The position numbers and the translations under genes are program-made. 64,000 nt of DNA from Oceanobacillus_B kapialis (GTDB lineage: Bacteria > Bacillota > Bacilli > Bacillales > Amphibacillaceae), in assembly GCF_042685265.1 (NCBI RefSeq), contig NZ_JBHUMX010000045.1; one strand, 5' to 3'. Below the pieces are notes generated by a model, which did no database searches, was not told where the DNA came from, and was given only the letters and a program-made list of their open reading frames with translations. How positions within the stretch are numbered: position 1 is the stretch's first letter; every line of letters starts with the position of its first letter. Positions 45,508-54,903 of this stretch are shown here, piece by piece.

Positions 45508-46491
45508 TTAAAATTCTGCTAGCTCTCGCATTGCCTTTTCTACTTTATCTGGATTCATCATAAAATACTTTTCCATTGTCGGTGCATAAGGCATTGAAGG
45601 AACATCTGGCCCTGCAAGCCGTTTAATCGGTGCATCAAGGTCAAATAAACAATTTTCTGCAACAATTGCTGCTACTTCGCCAATGATGCTTCCTTCCTTA
45701 TTGTCTTCTGTTACAAGCAGGACTTTCCCCGTTTTTTGGGCTGCTTCTATAATTGCTTCTTTATCCAATGGGTACACTGTTCGCAAATCCAGTATATGAG
45801 CATCAATGCCTTCTTCTGCAAGCTTTTCAGCAGCCTGCAGAGCAAAGTGGACACAGAGTCCGAACGTAATAACTGTTATGTCCGACCCTTCCCTTTTTAC
45901 ATCAGCTTTCCCGATTGGAAGGACGTAATCATCCTCTGGTACTTCTCCTTTAAGCAGTCGATAAGCTCTTTTATGTTCAAAGAAAAGGACAGGATCATTG
46001 TCGCGAATGGCCGCTTTTAGTAGACCTTTTACATCATATGGAGTAGATGGCATAACAATCTTTAACCCCGGCTGGTTAGCAAAAACTGCTTCCACAGATT
46101 GTGAATGGTAAAGTGCGCCATGAACTCCTCCGCCATATGGTGCACGAATTGTCATCGGTACATTCCAGTCATTATTGGAGCGATAGCGCATTTTAGCCGC
46201 TTCTGAAATAATTTGATTCACTGCAGGCATAATAAAGTCAGCGAATTGCATTTCTGCTACTGGTCGCATTCCGTACATGGCTGCCCCAATTCCGACTCCG
46301 GCGATTGCAGATTCAGCAAGCGGGGTATCGAGCACACGTGCTTCTCCAAATTCTTCATACAATCCATCTGTAGCACGAAAGACACCGCCTTTTTTACCGA
46401 CGTCCTCCCCAAGTACAAAGACTTTTTCATCCCGTTGCATTTCTTCCCTTAAAGCAGCTGTAACTGCTTGAATATAAGACATTACTGGCAT
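45508..46491 (-). CDS. bkdAB: Branched-chain keto acid dehydrogenase E1 beta
   Basis: Beta subunit of the E1 decarboxylase (327 aa). Transketolase-like pyrimidine-binding domain (VFVLGEDVGKKGGVFRATDG, MRPVAEMQFADFIMPA) and C-terminal domain (LDLRTVYPLDKEAI, RLAGPDVPSM). It forms the heterotetramer with BkdAA. It lies 19 nt upstream of bkdB. Confidence 0.96.
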   Translation of the reverse strand: MPVMSYIQAVTAALREEMQRDEKVFVLGEDVGKKGGVFRATDGLYEEFGEARVLDTPLAESAIAGVGIGAAMYGMRPVAEMQFADFIMPAVNQIISEAAKMRYRSNNDWNVPMTIRAPYGGGVHGALYHSQSVEAVFANQPGLKIVMPSTPYDVKGLLKAAIRDNDPVLFFEHKRAYRLLKGEVPEDDYVLPIGKADVKREGSDITVITFGLCVHFALQAAEKLAEEGIDAHILDLRTVYPLDKEAIIEAAQKTGKVLLVTEDNKEGSIIGEVAAIVAENCLFDLDAPIKRLAGPDVPSMPYAPTMEKYFMMNPDKVEKAMRELAEF

Positions 46492-46505
46492 TTTCGATTC
46501 CCTCC

Positions 46506-47498
46506 CTACTCTTCATAAACATATTTCAATGCATGTTCTGCCTCCGCATATGCAGCATTTTCTGCATAGTCGGTTGCTTCATTAACAATTGAGCTAATTT
46601 CATCGACCATTTCTTTTTCTGCTTCTTCCGTCATTACGCCACTTTCTTTTAAGTACGCAGCAAATGTAATGATAGAATCTTTTTTCTTCGCTTCTTCTAC
46701 TTCATCACTTTCCCTATAAAGACGATCATCATCGTCACTAGAATGTGCAGTTAGTCTGTAGGATACTGCTTCGATAAGAGTCGGTCCTTCACCGTTAATC
46801 GCCCGTTCTCTTGCTTCTTTCACCGCTTCGTATACCGCTAATGGATCATTCCCATCTACTGTAACTCCTGGCATTCCATAACCAATTGCCCGGTCGGAAA
46901 CATTCTTGCTAGCAATTTGTTTTTCAATCGGTACAGAAATGGCATACTTATTATTTTCCACCATTGTAATAACGGGCAGCTTATGCACCCCAGCAAAGTT
47001 TAATCCTTCATGGAAGTCTCCTTGGTTAGATGAACCTTCTCCGAGTGTTACAAAAGATACAAAGTCTTTTTTCTCCATCTTCCCGGCAAGTGCTACACCA
47101 ACCGCATGTGGTACTTGTGTGGTTACTGGTGAAGAACCACTTAGGATTCTGTTTTTCTTTTGGCCAAAGTGACCCGGCATTTGTCTTCCACCAGAGTTGG
47201 GATCTTCAGCTTTAGCAAAACCGGAAAGCATTAACTCTTTTGCTGTCATTCCAAAGGCTAGCACGACACCCATATCTCTATAATAAGGAGCGGTATAATC
47301 CTTTTCCCGATCAAGAGCAAATGATGCCCCTACCTGTGCAGCTTCCTGTCCTTGACAAGAGATAACAAAAGGAATTTTACCAGCTCGATTTAAAAGCCAC
47401 ATACGCTCATCTAATTTTCTTGCGAGTAGCATGGTGCGAAACATCTCTAGAACTTGATCATCCGTTAAACCTAGTGCTTCATGACGTTTTGTTTCCAA
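46506..47498 (-). CDS. bkdAA: Branched-chain keto acid dehydrogenase E1 alpha
   Basis: Alpha subunit of E1 (330 aa), binding thiamine diphosphate: GEGSSNQGDFHEGLNFAG (GDG-type diphosphate motif, here GEG) to NNKYAIS; YRLTAHSSDDDDRLYR is the phospho-loop region. It starts at TTG (47498), 8 nt after AAAGGAGG. 14 nt upstream of bkdAB. Confidence 0.95.
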   Translation of the reverse strand: METKRHEALGLTDDQVLEMFRTMLLARKLDERMWLLNRAGKIPFVISCQGQEAAQVGASFALDREKDYTAPYYRDMGVVLAFGMTAKELMLSGFAKAEDPNSGGRQMPGHFGQKKNRILSGSSPVTTQVPHAVGVALAGKMEKKDFVSFVTLGEGSSNQGDFHEGLNFAGVHKLPVITMVENNKYAISVPIEKQIASKNVSDRAIGYGMPGVTVDGNDPLAVYEAVKEARERAINGEGPTLIEAVSYRLTAHSSDDDDRLYRESDEVEEAKKKDSIITFAAYLKESGVMTEEAEKEMVDEISSIVNEATDYAENAAYAEAEHALKYVYEE

Positions 47499-47530
47499 TG
47501 TAATAACCTCCTTTTTACTTTATGCCTTTA

Positions 47531-48952
47531 TTACCCGTGGATTTGTTTTCCTTCCACTGCCAATGCAGCTTCTCCAACTATTTCGGAAAGAGTTGGATGC
47601 GGATGGACAGTGTGTGATAATTCCCAAGGTGTTGCGTCCAATACTTTTGCTAGGCCTGCTTCTGAAATTAAATCCGTAACATGTGGGCCGACCATATGAA
47701 TTCCGAGTAGATCCTCTGTTTTCTTATCTGCGATTATTTTAACAAAGCCTTCTGCTTCTCCGTGCACAAGTGCTTTTCCAATTGCTTGAAAAGGGAATTT
47801 CCCTACTTTTATTTCATAGCCCTGCTCGGTAGCTTGCTTCTCTGTGAGCCCTACGCTGGCAGCTTCTGGACTTGAATAAATACAAGCAGGAATATTATCA
47901 TACTGTAAAGCGAGTGGCTTTTCATCTGCCATGTGCTCCACTGCCACAATTCCTTCATGGGAAGCAACATGAGCAAGCTGCATTCCTCCAATGACATCCC
48001 CAATTGCGTAAATGTGTGATTCTTTTGTTTGGTAAAAGTCATTTGTTTGAATAAACCCATTCTCAATAACGATGTCTGTGTTCTCAATACCTATGTTTGT
48101 CGTGTTCGCTTCCCGTCCAACAGATACGAGCATTTTATCGGCTGTAAAAGTGTCTTTTTTATCTCCTATTTCTGCAGAGATAGTCACAGTACTTCCAAGT
48201 TCAACACTTTCAGGAAGGACTTTTGCTCCTTTTACAAAGGTGACTCCTCGTTTTTTTAACTGCTTTTCTACTTCTGTTGCGATTGCTTTATCTTCAGTTG
48301 GCAATATTTGATCTGAATACTCTAACACAGTTACGTTGACACCGAAGTCTGTGAGCATAGATGCCCATTCAATACCTATAACGCCACCTCCAACAATCAG
48401 GATCGACTCAGGTAGTGATTCCATTTGTAAGGCATCATCGGAACTCATTACCATCTCCCCATCTAATTTCAAGCCAGGTAATGTTTTTGGTTTGGAGCCT
48501 GTCGCAATTAGAACGTTTTTGGGTACAATCATCGTGTTTTCGTCCCCATTCGCATACTCAATTGAGATCGTGCCAGGCATAGGAGAAAAGATACTTGGAC
48601 CAAGAATTCGACCATAGCCTTGGAATACGTCAATTTTCCCTTTTTTCATTAAACCTTGAACACCTTTGTGTAAGGTTTCCACAATGGAAGTTTTCCTCTC
48701 TTGTACTTTGTTAAAATTTAAGTGTGGATCCTGAGTTTCAACACCGTAGTGTGAGGATTCTTTTGTTTGTCTGAACACTTCAGCGCTTCTCAATAAAGCT
48801 TTTGAAGGGATGCAGCCTCTATGCAAGCATGTGCCTCCCAACTCCCCTTTTTCTACAATAGCTACCTGCATTCCCAGCTGAGAGGCACGAATAGCTGCTA
48901 CATATCCGCCAGTACCTCCGCCTAAGATTACTAAATCATATTCTTTTGCCAT
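47531..48952 (-). CDS. lpdV: Dihydrolipoamide dehydrogenase (E3)
   Basis: FAD- and NAD-dependent E3 of the bkd complex (473 aa): FAD motif DLVILGGGTGGYVAA, redox disulfide GGTCLHRGCIPSKALL, NAD motif LIVGGGVIGIEWAS, second FAD motif YAIGDV, and catalytic HPHPTLSE at the C-terminus. It starts at ATG 48952 with AAGGGGGAG about 10 nt upstream, overlapping the buk end by 17 nt. Confidence 0.96.
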   Translation of the reverse strand: MAKEYDLVILGGGTGGYVAAIRASQLGMQVAIVEKGELGGTCLHRGCIPSKALLRSAEVFRQTKESSHYGVETQDPHLNFNKVQERKTSIVETLHKGVQGLMKKGKIDVFQGYGRILGPSIFSPMPGTISIEYANGDENTMIVPKNVLIATGSKPKTLPGLKLDGEMVMSSDDALQMESLPESILIVGGGVIGIEWASMLTDFGVNVTVLEYSDQILPTEDKAIATEVEKQLKKRGVTFVKGAKVLPESVELGSTVTISAEIGDKKDTFTADKMLVSVGREANTTNIGIENTDIVIENGFIQTNDFYQTKESHIYAIGDVIGGMQLAHVASHEGIVAVEHMADEKPLALQYDNIPACIYSSPEAASVGLTEKQATEQGYEIKVGKFPFQAIGKALVHGEAEGFVKIIADKKTEDLLGIHMVGPHVTDLISEAGLAKVLDATPWELSHTVHPHPTLSEIVGEAALAVEGKQIHG

Positions 48953-50054
48953 ATAGGAATCGCTCCCCCTTATCATCATTAGGATAAACTTTGGGTTTTT
49001 CTTGTTTTCTGAGCACACGAAGTACACCTTCATTTAGTGCTTCTAACTCGTTTTCACCAGGGTAAACAGCCGTGTCGGCAATCCATTTCACTCGTTTCAT
49101 AATCATTTCTGTAAAGGTTTTTCCGTAGGCTAAGCCGCCTGTCAGGACAATAAGATCTACTTTTCCTTGTAATACGGATGCCATAGATCCTATTTCTTTT
49201 GCAATTTGATAAGCCATTGCTTCGTATACTTCTTCAGCATATGTATCACCTGCAGCAATTCTTTTTTCGACTTCTATTGCATCATTGGTTTCCAGATAGG
49301 CCATTAGACCGCCTTGCCCGACGATTTTCTTCATGATTTCATCCAGATAATACTCTCCAGAAAAACATAAAGAAACAAGATCACCTGCCGGAACCGTTCC
49401 CGCACGCTCAGGAGAAAAAGGTCCGTCTCCATGTAGGCCATTATTTACATCAATGACTTTGCCGCCTTGATGAGCACCTATTGTAATACCGCCCCCCATG
49501 TGGGTAACGATCATGTTCATCTCTTCATAAGACTTTTCAAGATCGCGGGCTGCTTTTCTAGCTACAGCTTTCTGATTAAGCGCATGGAAAATACTCTTTC
49601 TAGGTATTTCTGGCACCCCTGAGAAACGAGCAATGTCGGCCAATTCATCTACCACGACAGGATCCACTATAAAGGCAGGTATGTTGAGACCAGTGGCGAT
49701 CTCATGGGAGATAATTCCCCCTAAATTTGATGCGTGTTCACCGTTAAATCCCGTCTGGAGATCATGTAACATGATGTCGTTTACTTCATATGTTCCGCCT
49801 TCAATAGGTTGCAATAGACCTCCCCGGCCACAAACAGCACTTAACTTGGAAATATTGATACCTTCATAATCCAACTGTTCAAGTATCACATTTTTTCTAA
49901 AATCATACTGATCCATTATCTTAGGAAATGGGCTTAGTTCTTCTCCACTATGCCGAATAGATTTCTCGATAATACAAATCTCATTTTCAAAAACACCAAT
50001 CTTAGTAGAGGTAGAACCAGGATTAATAACAAGATTTCTATAAGTTGATTGCAA
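48936..50054 (-). CDS. buk: Butyrate kinase
   Basis: Makes ATP and (branched) butyrate from acyl-phosphates, working after Ptb. Acetokinase family: INPGSTSTKIGVF, GRGG, VTHMGGGITIGAH, NGLHGDGPFSPERAG and LTGGLAYGKT. Two possible starts: TTG at 50054 with GGAGGG at ideal spacing (preferred, about 372 aa), or ATG at 50069 with a weaker AAGGT. Only the first few residues differ. Confidence 0.93.
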   Translation of the reverse strand: MQSTYRNLVINPGSTSTKIGVFENEICIIEKSIRHSGEELSPFPKIMDQYDFRKNVILEQLDYEGINISKLSAVCGRGGLLQPIEGGTYEVNDIMLHDLQTGFNGEHASNLGGIISHEIATGLNIPAFIVDPVVVDELADIARFSGVPEIPRKSIFHALNQKAVARKAARDLEKSYEEMNMIVTHMGGGITIGAHQGGKVIDVNNGLHGDGPFSPERAGTVPAGDLVSLCFSGEYYLDEIMKKIVGQGGLMAYLETNDAIEVEKRIAAGDTYAEEVYEAMAYQIAKEIGSMASVLQGKVDLIVLTGGLAYGKTFTEMIMKRVKWIADTAVYPGENELEALNEGVLRVLRKQEKPKVYPNDDKGERFLYGKRI

Positions 50055-50071
50055 AATGCTACCCTCCATAA

Positions 50072-51166
50072 TTACCTTCTGCTAAGGATGTGATGTTCGT
50101 TTAATAAGAATTGACTTCTTGAATTTCTTTTCGCTTCAATCCGCTCCTCTGCCATACGATCAGCAGCAACATATGTCGGAATGTTATCTCGTTTAGATAT
50201 TTCAAAAACTCTGATTAAGCTATCATAAATCGTTTCGACTTTTTTCATAGCCCGTTGTTGGTTGTATCCCACCAGTTCATCTGCCACATTAATGACACCA
50301 CCTGAATTGATCACATAATCAGGAGCGTATACGATCCCTTTTTCATGAATGATATCTCCATGTTTGGGGGACTTAAGTTGGTTGTTTGCTGATCCAGCAA
50401 TGATTTTTGCCTTTATGCGGTTAATTGTATCATCATTAACTGTTGCCCCAAGAGCACATGGTGCATAAATCTCACATTCCACATCATAGATATCGTCTGG
50501 ATCTACTGCTGTTGCACCAAACGCCTCTACTGCTCTTTCAACAGATTGTTTATTAATATCTGTAACAATTAGCTTTGCACCTTCTTTATGAAGAAACTCA
50601 CAAAGTGCGTAAGCTACATTACCTACTCCCTGTATCGCAACAGTTTTTCCTTCTAATGAGTCAGTCCCGTAAGCTTCCATTGCTGCAGCTTTCATTCCTT
50701 TGTAAACTCCATATGCAGTTACAGGTGATGGGTTACCTGAAGATCCAGACTCAGGGGAGATCCCTGTCACAAAATCTGTTTCTAGGTGAATAAGGTCCAT
50801 ATCATGAACCGTAGTACCAACATCCTCCGCAGTAATATAACGACCATTTAATCCTTGAATATACCTACCAAAAGCACGGAACATTTCCGGATTCTTATCC
50901 GTTTTTGGATCGCCAATAATGACAGTTTTCCCTCCACCAAGGTTAAGACCCGCAGCGGCATTTTTATATGTCATTCCTCTCGCAAGTCGAAGAGCATCTT
51001 CAATCGCTTCATCTTCTGATTGATAGGTCCACATTCTAGTACCACCAAGTGCCGGCCCTAGTGTTGTATCATGAATCGCAATAATTGCTTTTAAACCAGA
51101 GCTCTTGTCTTGGCAAAAAACAAGCTGCTCGTAATCATATTTTTCCATGTGAGTAAAAATTTCCAT
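50072..51166 (-). CDS. bcd: Leucine dehydrogenase
   Basis: NAD-dependent oxidative deaminase of leucine, isoleucine and valine that yields the keto acids used by the bkd complex (364 aa). Motifs: ALGGTRMW, catalytic Lys in NLGGGKTVIIG, Asp in TAEDVGTT, and the nucleotide loop AIQGVGNVAYAL. GGAGG precedes the ATG. Confidence 0.96.
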   Translation of the reverse strand: MEIFTHMEKYDYEQLVFCQDKSSGLKAIIAIHDTTLGPALGGTRMWTYQSEDEAIEDALRLARGMTYKNAAAGLNLGGGKTVIIGDPKTDKNPEMFRAFGRYIQGLNGRYITAEDVGTTVHDMDLIHLETDFVTGISPESGSSGNPSPVTAYGVYKGMKAAAMEAYGTDSLEGKTVAIQGVGNVAYALCEFLHKEGAKLIVTDINKQSVERAVEAFGATAVDPDDIYDVECEIYAPCALGATVNDDTINRIKAKIIAGSANNQLKSPKHGDIIHEKGIVYAPDYVINSGGVINVADELVGYNQQRAMKKVETIYDSLIRVFEISKRDNIPTYVAADRMAEERIEAKRNSRSQFLLNEHHILSRR

Positions 51167-51178
51167 TCTAAGTTCCTC

Positions 51179-52084
51179 CTAAATAGTTGTGGTTGTTGCT
51201 AATGCCAATGAGAGAGAGTACAATTTACTTTCTGCACGATCAGCTCGTGATGGCAAGACAATCGGTGCTTTGGCGCCACTTACGATGGCAGCCACTTTTG
51301 CATTAGCAAAATAAATAAATGATTTATAAAGAGCATTTCCTACATCAATGGTAGGCACTAATAAGATATCTGGATTTCCTGCTACTTCCGATTGAATTCC
51401 TTTATGTTTTGCTGCCTCCAACGAAACAGCATTATCAAAAGCCAAGGGGCCATCAATGATACAATCCTTTATTTGGCCTCGTTTTTGCATTTGGGTTAAC
51501 AATGCGGCATCCACGGAAGACTGCATGGCTTCGTTTACTGTTTCAACAGGCGCAAGTGCTGCAACTTTGGGAAGTGTTATACCAATTCCTTTCGCTACTT
51601 TAACAGCATTGTTAATAATAGTTGCTTTTTCTTTTAAATTAGGCGCAATATTCATTGCAGGATCTGTCAAGAACATCAAACGATCACGCCCAAGAATTTC
51701 AAAAAGAGCCACATGGGATAATATGCTTCCTGTTCTAAGCCCATATTCCTTATTTAAGACAGCCTTTAACAGGATATTGGTTGCGACATTTCCTTTCATT
51801 AAAACATCAGCTTCATTTTCAGAGACTGCTTTTACAGCTGATGTTACAGCTTCCTCCTGCGTTGTAGCGTGTCTAACTGTTATATGTGGATCTGTTACAT
51901 TAAGCATGACTTCTTCAGCTACTTGTTTTATTTTTTCCTTTTCACCAAATAATAAAAAAGAACATAAATTTTTTCTTAAAGCTTCTCGTACGGCAACCAA
52001 TACTTCTTTATCATTCGCATTAGCGACAGATACTGTTTTCCTCTCTGTTGGAATATTTAAATGTAGATCATCTAAATTCTTCAT
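51179..52084 (-). CDS. ptb: Phosphate butyryltransferase
   Basis: Converts (branched) butyryl-CoA to the acyl-phosphate, first gene of the bkd operon (301 aa). Phosphotransacetylase-type fold: DVLMKGNVATNILLKAVLN, LTDPAMNIAPNLKEK, DGPLAFDNAVS and VPTIDVGNALYKS. AGGAGG precedes the ATG. A sigma-54 promoter lies immediately upstream. Confidence 0.95.
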   Translation of the reverse strand: MKNLDDLHLNIPTERKTVSVANANDKEVLVAVREALRKNLCSFLLFGEKEKIKQVAEEVMLNVTDPHITVRHATTQEEAVTSAVKAVSENEADVLMKGNVATNILLKAVLNKEYGLRTGSILSHVALFEILGRDRLMFLTDPAMNIAPNLKEKATIINNAVKVAKGIGITLPKVAALAPVETVNEAMQSSVDAALLTQMQKRGQIKDCIIDGPLAFDNAVSLEAAKHKGIQSEVAGNPDILLVPTIDVGNALYKSFIYFANAKVAAIVSGAKAPIVLPSRADRAESKLYSLSLALATTTTI

Positions 52085-52114
52085 ACGTGACCTCCTGTCT
52101 GCCCATTATAAATG

Positions 52115-52132
52115 TAGCAAATTTCATGCCAA
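52115..52132 (-). promoter_or_regulatory. Sigma-54 (SigL) promoter of the bkd operon
   Basis: The minus strand reads TTGGCATgaaatTTGCTA. The GG (-24) and GC (-12) are separated by exactly 10 nt, as required, against the consensus TGGCAC-N5-TTGCW. It sits about 35 nt before ptb, next to the gene for the activator BkdR. Confidence 0.85.
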
Positions 52133-52184
52133 CTCTTTTGTAGCTATATTATTTGAAAAACCTTCTATTTTTTAATTCAATACT

Positions 52185-52208
52185 ATGCAAACCTGCAAAT
52201 TATTGCAT
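52185..52208. promoter_or_regulatory. Possible BkdR activator site
   Basis: Three TGCA words (52186, 52194, 52204) form a symmetric AT-rich block about 60 nt upstream of the -24/-12 promoter, a typical distance for an enhancer of a sigma-54 activator. It overlaps the bkdR stop. Binding by BkdR is inference. Confidence 0.35.
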
Positions 52209-54263
52209 GTCAGTTTTTTCAATTTTATACTTTTCCATTTTATAATATAAGTTACGAATAGAGATTTTTAAATCTTTTGCGGTTTTTGTTTTATTAAAAT
52301 TATTTCGCTTATAAGTTTCATAAATGTAAGACCTCTCGAATTTTTCCATAGCATCCTGTAGGGGCTGCCCTTCTTTTGGTCGAAAAGGGCGTATACCTGT
52401 CTCTACCTTATCAAGCTGGAGTTCAGGTAGATCAGATGCTTCCATTATCTCTTGGGACATATCCATATAAATCATGGCTCGTCCAATGACATTCTCTAAC
52501 TCCCGGATATTTCCTGGCCAGTGATAATTCTTTAATTTTTCTAGTGCTTCAAGCGAGATAGATTGCACATTTCGTCCATAGTCTTCATTAATCTTTAAAA
52601 TCATATGTTGCACTAAAACAGGCAAATCCGATAATCGATCCTTAAGTTTAGGAATATAGATAGGAAGCCTGTTTAGGCGGTAATAAAGGTCTTCCCGAAA
52701 GGATTTCTTAATGATTGCCTTTTCAAGATTTACATTTGTAGCTGCAATAATGCGCACATTAATACTTATCGGCTCTGTCCCACCAACTCGAACGATTTCT
52801 TGCTCTTGTAAAACACGGAGTAATTTTGCCTGCATATTGAGGGATAATTCTCCGATTTCATCTAAAAAGATGCTTCCGTTATTTGCTTCTTCAAAGTAGC
52901 CTTTTTTACCACCATGCTTTGCTCCAGAAAAAGCTCCTTCTTCATAACCGAAAAGCTCGCTTTCTAAAATGGATTCGGCTATAGCAGCGCAATTTACCCG
53001 GATAAATTTATTATGCTTTCGATCACTTTCATTATGAATCGCATGGGCAAAAAGTTCTTTCCCAGTACCCGATTCGCCCCTCAATAATACTGTGGCTGGT
53101 GTTCTTGCTCCCACTTTTGCTTGTTCAAGGGCTAGCTTCATCTCTACAGAATTTCCTAATATATCTCTAAAAGTATATTTAGCTTCAAGGTTCCGAATAA
53201 TTTGCCTAGCGCGTTTTAATTCACTCGTTAAGGCTTGAATCTCCGTTACATCGTGAAGCACCCCAACGCTTCCTTTAATTTTGCCATCCACAATGATGGG
53301 GGCAACATTGACGTAGACATCCTTGCGTCCAGGGCCGACTTTCATCCTTACACCTCTAACAGCTCGACGGGTTTGCAGCACTTTTAAATGCATGCTTTCC
53401 CCTTCTGAAATGTCTACTGTCGCAGGTTTGCCAATCACGTCTAGTTCTTTTAAGCCGGTAATTCTTGTATATGCTGGGTTAATCATCATCCCGTTCCCGT
53501 TTTCATCTACAACACTGATAGCTTCATCCGAAGACTGGATAATGGCTTCTAGCATCGTTTTTATATCCTTCAAATCCGTATTTTCTTCGGCAAGGTTGAC
53601 GACTTCTGTTATATCTTTAAATACGGCAAACGCTCCGATTAAATTTTGCTCAGCATCTATAATAGGAATGCGTGTCGTTATAATCTGCTTACCATTTTCT
53701 AATGTTAGCTTTTGGTTTACTTCTTTCCGCTTATTACGCAGAATCTTAGGAAGGCGTGTTGCTGGGATGACAGACTGAATATATTTTCCTTCTACGTCCT
53801 TCTTTGATAGGCCGACGATTTGTTCGGCACTTTTATTCATAAACTGGATGGTACCTTGATTATTTACAACCAGCATACCGTCCCTGATATTATTTAAAAT
53901 TAAGTGTTGATTGTTCATTTGAAGCTTTATTCGCTCAAGTAAAGCTTCTTTCTCATTAAAAAGTTCCGAAATTATGTATGCTACACTACCGGGGATTACA
54001 ACTGTCTTTCTGTTACGTTTGTCTACAATTTGATCTAAGATCTCTTCTTTTCCAGTAGCCTCAATGATAATATCAATATCTTTATCGATCCATTCGTGCC
54101 AATTATACCCTATTTGAATTCCATACTTTCTTGCAAGCTCTAAACCTTCCGCATCTCTATCCACATCAATTACAGCAACAATGTTCATGCGGTTTGCTTG
54201 ATAAAGTATATTTAACAGAATACTACCGCCTTTACCTGCCCCAACGATAAGTACACGCTTCAT
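52200..54263 (-). CDS. bkdR: BkdR, sigma-54-dependent activator
   Basis: Enhancer-binding protein (687 aa) that activates the bkd operon with SigL. An N-terminal Rossmann-like segment (VLIVGAGKGGSILL), two PAS domains (about 125-225 and 240-350), an AAA+ domain (GESGTGKELFAHAIH Walker A; GAFSGA, a Ser variant of GAFTGA; IFLDEIGEL Walker B) and a C-terminal Fis-type helix-turn-helix (KTAKDLKISIRNLYYKMEK). The start at MKRVLIVGAG (54263) follows AAGGTGGG. Confidence 0.95.
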   Translation of the reverse strand: MKRVLIVGAGKGGSILLNILYQANRMNIVAVIDVDRDAEGLELARKYGIQIGYNWHEWIDKDIDIIIEATGKEEILDQIVDKRNRKTVVIPGSVAYIISELFNEKEALLERIKLQMNNQHLILNNIRDGMLVVNNQGTIQFMNKSAEQIVGLSKKDVEGKYIQSVIPATRLPKILRNKRKEVNQKLTLENGKQIITTRIPIIDAEQNLIGAFAVFKDITEVVNLAEENTDLKDIKTMLEAIIQSSDEAISVVDENGNGMMINPAYTRITGLKELDVIGKPATVDISEGESMHLKVLQTRRAVRGVRMKVGPGRKDVYVNVAPIIVDGKIKGSVGVLHDVTEIQALTSELKRARQIIRNLEAKYTFRDILGNSVEMKLALEQAKVGARTPATVLLRGESGTGKELFAHAIHNESDRKHNKFIRVNCAAIAESILESELFGYEEGAFSGAKHGGKKGYFEEANNGSIFLDEIGELSLNMQAKLLRVLQEQEIVRVGGTEPISINVRIIAATNVNLEKAIIKKSFREDLYYRLNRLPIYIPKLKDRLSDLPVLVQHMILKINEDYGRNVQSISLEALEKLKNYHWPGNIRELENVIGRAMIYMDMSQEIMEASDLPELQLDKVETGIRPFRPKEGQPLQDAMEKFERSYIYETYKRNNFNKTKTAKDLKISIRNLYYKMEKYKIEKTDMQ

Positions 54264-54398
54264 CTCATCCCACCTTGCATTATTTTGCACAGTTATATGA
54301 TACGCTATCATGCATACTTTGGCAAATTACAAACAGTACATTTAAGTTTCGTCATCTGCTATAATAGTTGTGATTATAAATTTCAAGGGGAAATAATA

Positions 54399-54629
54399 AT
54401 GAGGAGATTACTTGCCTTACTTGTATTATTCATACCAGGTGTCATTGCTGCCTATGGCATAAAATTAATGAGAGATGCACTTTTTTCAGAATTCTATCCT
54501 TTATTTTTACATATTGGTGTGCAATTTATTGTTGGCCTTCTCTTCTTTATAGCTGGGTTAGGTTTTATAGGAGGCTTTATTGTTTATCGAGATCGTAAGA
54601 AACAAAAACAGAAAGGTAATATAAAGTGA
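54399..54629 (+). CDS. yqzF: YqzF family protein (DUF2627)
   Basis: A 76-residue membrane protein with two helices (LLALLVLFIPGVIAAYGIKL and a second at about 35-60) and a basic tail RDRKKQKQKG. It is divergent from bkdR, the B. subtilis position of yqzF. Function unknown. The start at 54399 has AAGGGGA upstream; the longer open frame is not family-like. Confidence 0.85.
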   Translation: MRRLLALLVLFIPGVIAAYGIKLMRDALFSEFYPLFLHIGVQFIVGLLFFIAGLGFIGGFIVYRDRKKQKQKGNIK

Positions 54630-54767
54630 AAATTAGATTGGTCGGGAGATCCTTCTCTCCTTCACCAAACGTTAGTTGGATCTTTACTGCCAATTGGCCT
54701 TCACCTAGAATGCTTGAAGTATACTGCTATCTAGAAATTGGGGCTCGCTGGTTGGTTAAAGTGGGAC

Positions 54768-54799
54768 AAAAAAGATGGAAGAAGAGCCGTCTTTTTTTA
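54768..54799 (+). terminator. Terminator downstream of yqzF
   Basis: AAAAAAGATGG pairs with CCGTCTTTTTT (one G-T pair) and runs into seven T residues, about 140 nt after yqzF and before the aspartokinase promoter. The 54630-54767 segment before it has no gene I can support. Confidence 0.75.
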
Positions 54800-54843
54800 T
54801 TTCTTCCCATGGCTTCTTTTTTAGGTTTAGTTACAAAAAAATA

Positions 54844-54873
54844 TTGTCTAATATTTCATATATGTGTTATGAT
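54844..54873 (+). promoter_or_regulatory. SigA-type promoter of the aspartokinase gene
   Basis: TTGTCT, an 18-nt spacer, then TATGAT, about 30 nt before the ATG. No lysine or other riboswitch leader fits between this promoter and the gene. Confidence 0.6.
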
Positions 54874-54903
54874 TTATTTTAAAAATTGCTCAGGAGGCAT
54901 TTT

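Noticed and set aside
51456..52175. 239-codon open frame antisense to ptb
   Set aside because: It mirrors the codon pattern of ptb on the other strand; ptb is a clear family member.
54630..54903. Possible lysine riboswitch before the aspartokinase
   Set aside because: No L-box core is visible, the hairpin precedes the likely promoter, and the leader after that promoter is only about 25 nt.
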